Positions 58,721 through 64,000 of a stretch of 64,000 nt of DNA are shown piece by piece; within the stretch, counting starts at the first letter, position 1, and each line of letters opens with the position of its first letter. Source of the DNA: Serinus canaria (Eukaryota; Chordata; Aves; Passeriformes; Fringillidae); assembly GCF_022539315.1 (NCBI RefSeq), contig NC_066323.1, forward strand, positions 10,343,219 through 10,407,218, read 5' to 3'. The translations under genes were made by a program, and so were the position numbers. Below the pieces are notes generated by a model. The model was not told the DNA's origin, made no database searches, and worked only from the letters and a program-made list of their open reading frames with translations.

Positions 58721-61700
58721 AGGAGTAAATTTTAATGGGTTAAATCCGGCCCAGCTCCCAGCACCTTTGCTCTGTGCTGTACCCACCCTTTTCTCTGTGC
58801 CCCTGTGAAATCCTGGCTTTCCATGAGTGCCTGTCCCTGCCCCAAACATGCTGTGAGAGCCTTTAACGTCATGGGTTGGGCAATGATGATGTTAGAGCTG
58901 CAAATGGGAGAGGAGCCTTTCTGATGCCAGACGTGGGAATTTGGCCTCTGATGGGTTTTGACTTTTCGGAAGGAGCCGAGATGGGCAGATGGTTTTGAAT
59001 TTAATACTTTCTTCACTGGAAATTGTAGCCTTGGGGTGATAGAAAATCAGACATAGCCCTGGTCTAGACAGGAGAGGGGTGTGAGAACCTCCAGAGTGCC
59101 AAGCACTCTCCTCCCCTGCCCCTGTGCGCCAGGGCTGGCGTGGGAAGGCAGGGACAATAAGGAAAACTGCTGGAAAAATCACACCAGTCTCTTTTGAAGC
59201 TTTCAGACCGCTCTTTTGTATTTAGTGATAGATTGAGATCAAAATTAGGGAAATTATAATTTAAAAAATGAAAGCAATAGAAAGCACAGCCACTCATCCA
59301 GTCTGGTTGAAACCTTTCTTTTTGGTGGGAGGGGAGAATGAGATCTATATTTTCTTTGCGGAGGAAACAGTTAAGCAACTAAAAGAAACCTATCCCTGCA
59401 TGCACAGAGCTTGCTCCTTCCATAGGAGTACAGGATACTGGGAGTGCCTTGCACTAGCAGATAAGAGATGCCAGGGCTGTGGGTCTGCCCACAGGCAAGA
59501 TCTTAATTAAAAATTATCTGTGTTATATCAAATATTTTCCTGAAATTTTTCAAAGTCGTTTCCATGTCTTGTGCTAAAAAGTAACCAAGGGAATATTTTG
59601 CAGGATCCTGACATTCATACTTATAACGTTGACATCCTTTTTTTGTTCTAAAACAGTCCAAGCCCTGTGCTGATACAGAGTTTGGTAAATAAGAGGTCTT
59701 GGTAACATTGACAGAAAATTCTTCGTTTTTTCTATGTCAATAAGAACTGTAGGAGAAGCAGGAAATGCCATTCATGATAGCATCTTCAAGCTTTTCCTCT
59801 TGAAAAAGCAGACCTGTAATGGACACCCAAGGGCCCTGCCCTGTCTGTGCAAATAACCTCAAAACTCAGGAAAATGCAGTAGAAATCAGCCACTCTGGGG
59901 ATGGGACCCTTCCAGCCTTGCAGGCAGGGCAATGTGCAGCGTTAGCACATACCAGGGGACTTCTGCCAGTTGTGAAAAGGGAGTTTGATGTTTGTTGGCA
60001 CTTTGGTTCCTGTGCTCTGGGAGCGGGCAGGCCTGGCCAAGTTGCTTTCCTTTGTGGGGTTTTTTTTTTTTTGGGTGGGTTTGGTTTTCTTTTTTTTTTT
60101 TTGGGCAAAGCAAAGCATTCAGAAATGGAAACTCTGGTGAGGAGATAGATTTTCTTTCCCTGCCATCATGCTCCTCTCAAGCACCACTCAGTTTTACTTT
60201 ACAGGGTTTCCCTTTCATCTGAAACCTTCCAATTTCAGACAGGTTCGCTTGCCAAGGTGCACCTTCCCTTTCATAAATATTGCAGTAGCTACAGGCTATG
60301 GAGAGTTAGCCAAGCCAGTTCTCTTCATCTATCATAATCTCACCCCTCCCTTAACCCCCTCCTCTCCCACTCTCTCATTAAATAAGAACAAAAGGTAAAC
60401 CGTAACCCTCTCACATGCCACATGAATACATGGTATAATTTTCCAGTTCTGCCCAGTTCTGGAATGGCAGCTGTGTGCTTGTGTAGAAAATGGGGCATCC
60501 CTCATATTGGGAGCACTTGCAATCTTGTGTCAAAACCTGCTCCATGCTGGGACACCCTGGGATGCCCAAATGCTGCTCAAATAACAAGGTATTTGGCACT
60601 TTTTGCCCTCTGGGCATTAGAGGATGAAGGACCCACCCCTGCTCCCCAGAACCTCGGAGGCAGCTTCCCAAACTCCTGTTTCTCTGACCTTCAGCTCATG
60701 GAGGATTAGCAGAGCTGCTGTCTCTGATGTTTTGAGGGTCAGGTCTTTGGGGAAGTGCCACTTGCTCTGCCCTTGTCTGCTGTGGAGGTTTTCCTTTTGG
60801 GCCTGGGTCTCCAGGAGCTCTGCAGCTCATGCTCCTGCCAGGAGCCAGGGCTGCTCTGCCTCCCACCAGGGCTTCAGAGGAGTTCAGATTAGTTCTGCAA
60901 ACAGAAATGACTTGAAATACAGGTTCCCAGTGCTCAGCTAAGGAGGGGATGCTTTTCATTCCCTGTGGCTTTCTGGCACTGCTAACACACAGGAGAGTGG
61001 GTTTTGTGTGCACCCTCAGTGCTGCTCTGTTTAAGGCTCTGTACACAGGCACTCGTGTGACTGCAAAAAGGCACTCTTTAAATCAATGTGCTCTTACCTT
61101 GCTTCCAGGATACAATTACTCCTGGTTAAAGCAGCCAAAGCCAAAGATAAGCAACTAACATCTTGGAATTAACTCATGGAATTAACTCATGGAACCACTC
61201 ATTTGCTCTAGTGTCATAACACCAGATGCTGAACTGTGCCTAGTCCTGTCAGTGGCTGCATTACAGAGGTATCCAGAGCCCTGGATGCTCTGACCATGCT
61301 CACCCCTGCGCACAGTGAAGTTCACACATGCATGTAAGCCTGAGAACATAAGATGATTAAATGGGTGAAGGATGAGACCAGAATCTGAAATGATTTGAAA
61401 AGGTTCTCCTCAATAATTTCATGTAAAGAAGTATAGCATGAAAAAATCTCTTCTGTTTTCAAATTTTCAGGGAAAATGTGACATTCAAACCATTGGCATT
61501 TTGTTTTTTGTGGTTTTGTTGTTGTTTGGGGGTTTGTTTGTTTGTTTGTTTGTTTTTGGAAAGCACAAACAATTACAAACAAAGTACAAAACTGCCATAA
61601 AATCTTAAAATTTCCCCAGAGGATAGCTCATACCTTGCCACTTACATAAAATATACATGTAATTGATCCCACAATCACAGAGGAGACTATGTGATGAATG

Positions 61701-63091
61701 TGGTCCAAAACCCATATTTCTTAGAAACTTTCTAACAAACTCTGACCAGAGCAGGTTATGTGGAGGTGGGCTTTAGTGTGAACATGCTTTGCCCTTAGCA
61801 CACATTGCTCTCAGAGCAAAGATGCACTGCTCTGTGTTTTCTCCAGTCTCTCCTTCCCCTTCACTCTGAGTGCCTTTAGTTTCTGTTCAGGGCTGAACTG
61901 CTCATCAGGGGCTCTGCTGGACCCTTGGCTGCTGCTGAGAGTGGTTTTCCCTCCTTCCCTCTTTCTAAAACGTCTCCCCTTGCATGCCCACACTTAGATC
62001 TGTCAAGGACGCCAACAGGTGACACCTTCCTCCTCCCCATCCTGTCAAGGCTAGAAAAGGCTGTGGCCAAGGGAGCACTTACAAATAAGGCCAGATTTGG
62101 GGACTGAGGTCCATGATGCATTTTTTTATTTATACCCATGCACGCACACTCGCGTGTATGTTACAATGACTTCAGGGGACTGAGGGGACTTTCCACAAGG
62201 ATTAACTGAGTGTGCCTGCAAGGTAACACAACGAGCTCGCCTCGACTGCTGCGTGCTCACTTAGGGCTTTTTGTCACATAGAAACTGGTCTTTTAAAGAG
62301 CTTCATGTGGTTAATGAAAGATACACTGGTTCATGCAGTCCTAATCTGGTGAAAACCTCACAGGAAAACTAAGCAGGTTTGTAATGGGTCTTCTTTTAAA
62401 ATCATTGCTAGATTTTGTTACTGATAGTACAATACTACAGAGATGGTGTCTGCTAGTTGCCATCTGTATGTGAGCAATGAGTCCCTGCTCCAAAGAGTGC
62501 ACAGATCCAGATGCTGGGTGCAATCTGATGAAGAGTGGAGAAGATCTGAAGACTGAAAAATGTGCTGAATTTGTGCCAAGTACAATTCTCTCCCTAAAAT
62601 CCTAAGTATATATGCATGAACTGGTTGAACTGGATCCTGAAAAAAAAATGAGGAGGGAAGAGTATGGACTTTCCTTTTGCACAACCTTTACCTCTGTAAA
62701 CACCCAATTCACCAGGTGGATCTTTGCAAGAAGGTCACAAGATTTTTGTGACCAAGCAGTGGTCACAGAAAATGCTGCTGGTGTGGTGACAAAGTGAAAC
62801 ATCCAAGGGTCTCTCTCTCTCAGGCATTTTGAAGAATTACCTGTCATCTTTTTAATGTCCATAGCATGCTCTTGCTCTATCTAAACCTTGGTACAGCATC
62901 TTCTAAGGAAGCATTTCTAGTTCATCATTACTTTAAGGCATCCAGACAGTGCTTAGTACCTGCATTACCTATAAGGTACAGAGATCTGTGGGCATCACTC
63001 ATTGATGCTAAAGACCTTTCCTGGGACAGAAATGAAGAAGTGGAGTTAGGAAGCTGTGGGTAGCACCCATATGAGCAGCACTACATGCATT
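58721..63091. other. Unique non-coding DNA with T/G and TTTG tracts
   Basis: No gene is recognised. Two T-runs broken by GGGTGGGTTTGG lie at 60060-60103. A (TTTG)n tract lies at 61501-61558. A 13-bp duplication (GGAATTAACTCAT x 2) occupies 61165-61190. On the minus strand, a good donor near 61097 and an acceptor near 61123 frame only about 24 bases with a stop in one frame, so nothing is called. Confidence 0.45.
61501..61558. repeat. (TTTG)n / T-G-rich simple repeat
   Basis: Runs as TTGTTTTTTGTGGTTTTG and then about five GTTT units. A simple repeat that gives a lysine/glutamine/threonine-rich open frame on the other strand. Confidence 0.88.
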
Positions 63092-63120
63092 GGAAATGCT
63101 AGTACATAACTAGCATTTCC
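63092..63120. repeat. Perfect hairpin: 12-bp arms, 5-base loop
   Basis: GGAAATGCTAGT (63092-63103) and ACTAGCATTTCC (63109-63120) are exact reverse complements around ACATA. TGCAT-type sequences flank both sides at unequal distance (63086 and about 63130), so the inverted similarity may extend with a gap. Confidence 0.95.
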
Positions 63121-64000
63121 TAATGGAAGATGCAGTGAGTGCACCTTGGACACTGGGTGTGTAGCAGGGTATAGAGCTTTGGGACAGGTCTTCTGCTGTG
63201 GGTGGTACATGTGCATTTGAGGGTTCAGGTCTCAGGGAGCCTTTACAAAACATGAGAATACTGCCACTGACATCATGGGGCCAAACTTCACTTCGATCCC
63301 ATATGCAGGCATTTGAGTCTGAGCTGTAAGTTACGAAAACAGGCCAATTTCCAAATGAGAGGTTTGGCGCTGACCTGTCCCAGAAGCTGTCACAAAGGTG
63401 GGGTAGAAAGTTTGTTGGCTAATAGTTTTGGGTGCAAGATAAGGAGCCAGTTGTGTTGGTGCCCTAAATTGAGTTGAGAATGCTGTGAGGGTAGAGTTTC
63501 TGAAAAAAGCCTAAAACCCAGAGCAACGCAAAACCAAAAACACAGCTAGGTCTCTGGAGGTTATGCTACAAGGTTGGAGAATGACAGAGTTGATGCATAT
63601 AGGAATCAAGAGATATTTAGAGAGTGTGAGTTTAGACTTTTTCAAAGGACAGTTTCATGTGCTGCAAGAAACTGAGAGAAGGGATCAAAACAATTTGCTT
63701 TTATTCCATCAGGGGATCTACCCACTGATCATTGTCCTCGTGTGACCATTGAGTGGCTGTAAGACAGAAGTGAAACTCCTGCTGTGAGTGCTGTGGCACT
63801 CTGAGCATCAGTGAGGGAGCTGCTCCTCCACAAAGGTCTTGCAGTGGTGCCTCCAGCCCTACCACACTGCAGTCACGGGGAGCAGGAGCTTCATCCTCTC
63901 CTTCACCTGCTCTCACCACAGCTCCTTTCATGAGTTACGTGCACACTGCAATCACGAGCACAGGCAGCCACTGAAGAACAATTTAATAGGGTTAATTTGC
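63121..64000. other. Unique non-coding DNA to window end
   Basis: No gene or repeat is recognised. Short open frames only, and nothing indicates that a gene runs over the edge. Confidence 0.45.

Noticed and set aside
1..64000. CRISPR array, operons, phage, plasmid or endogenous retrovirus
   Set aside because: No regularly spaced repeats, no dense co-directional genes with ribosome binding sites, and no paired LTRs or retroviral frames were seen. The composition and CR1/SINE content are those of vertebrate nuclear DNA.

Overview
The window looks like non-coding vertebrate nuclear DNA, most likely from a bird. The evidence is: no Alu, L1 or other mammalian repeats; several eroded CR1-family LINE pieces, including one with the avian-type 3' end carrying the ATTCTATGA motif; a 5S-rRNA-derived SINE relic; low overall repeat density; and A/C-rich or T/G-rich low-complexity tracts of a kind I associate with songbirds. 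The species cannot be named from the sequence, and 'songbird' is only an inference.

I could not identify a single protein-coding gene, tRNA, rRNA gene, CRISPR array or bacterial feature. The longest stop-free frame is 243 codons (57656-58387); it opens on GTG and resembles no protein I know. The window is therefore intergenic, or lies inside one or more very large introns. A few short segments are flanked by good splice signals and keep an open frame (best: 1811-1909, 25293-25443, 26932-27018). They are listed at low confidence because 64 kb of random vertebrate DNA yields such coincidences.

Layout: 1-5.5 kb is mostly unique sequence with T-runs and a MIR-like fragment. A 5S-derived SINE lies at about 6.26-6.43 kb. 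6.4-17 kb is unique DNA with two segments (11.27-11.48 and 12.30-12.76 kb) that read like conserved regulatory elements. A CR1 reverse-transcriptase relic lies at 17.0-18.6 kb, followed at 18.8 kb by an old palindromic repeat. 19-22.8 kb is AT-rich. A second CR1 relic, still open over 120 codons, lies at 22.8-23.6 kb. 24-48 kb is unique DNA with small tandem duplications, microsatellites and A/C-rich tracts. An avian CR1 tail carrying an internal inverted duplication sits at 48.35-48.45 kb. Element-like non-coding blocks occur at 48.08-49.76 kb and 57.88-58.72 kb. A near-consensus CTCF motif lies at 51.74 kb, a perfect 20-bp hairpin at 53.13-53.17 kb, old MIR-like and palindromic repeats at 55.5-55.8 kb, and a small perfect hairpin at 63.1 kb.

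The parts do not form an operon-like system. The most noteworthy signals are three perfect short-loop inverted repeats of the kind produced by replication template switching, the 5S-derived SINE, the CR1 fossil that keeps its reading frame, and the clusters of regulatory-looking unique sequence. I found no convincing new biological system.
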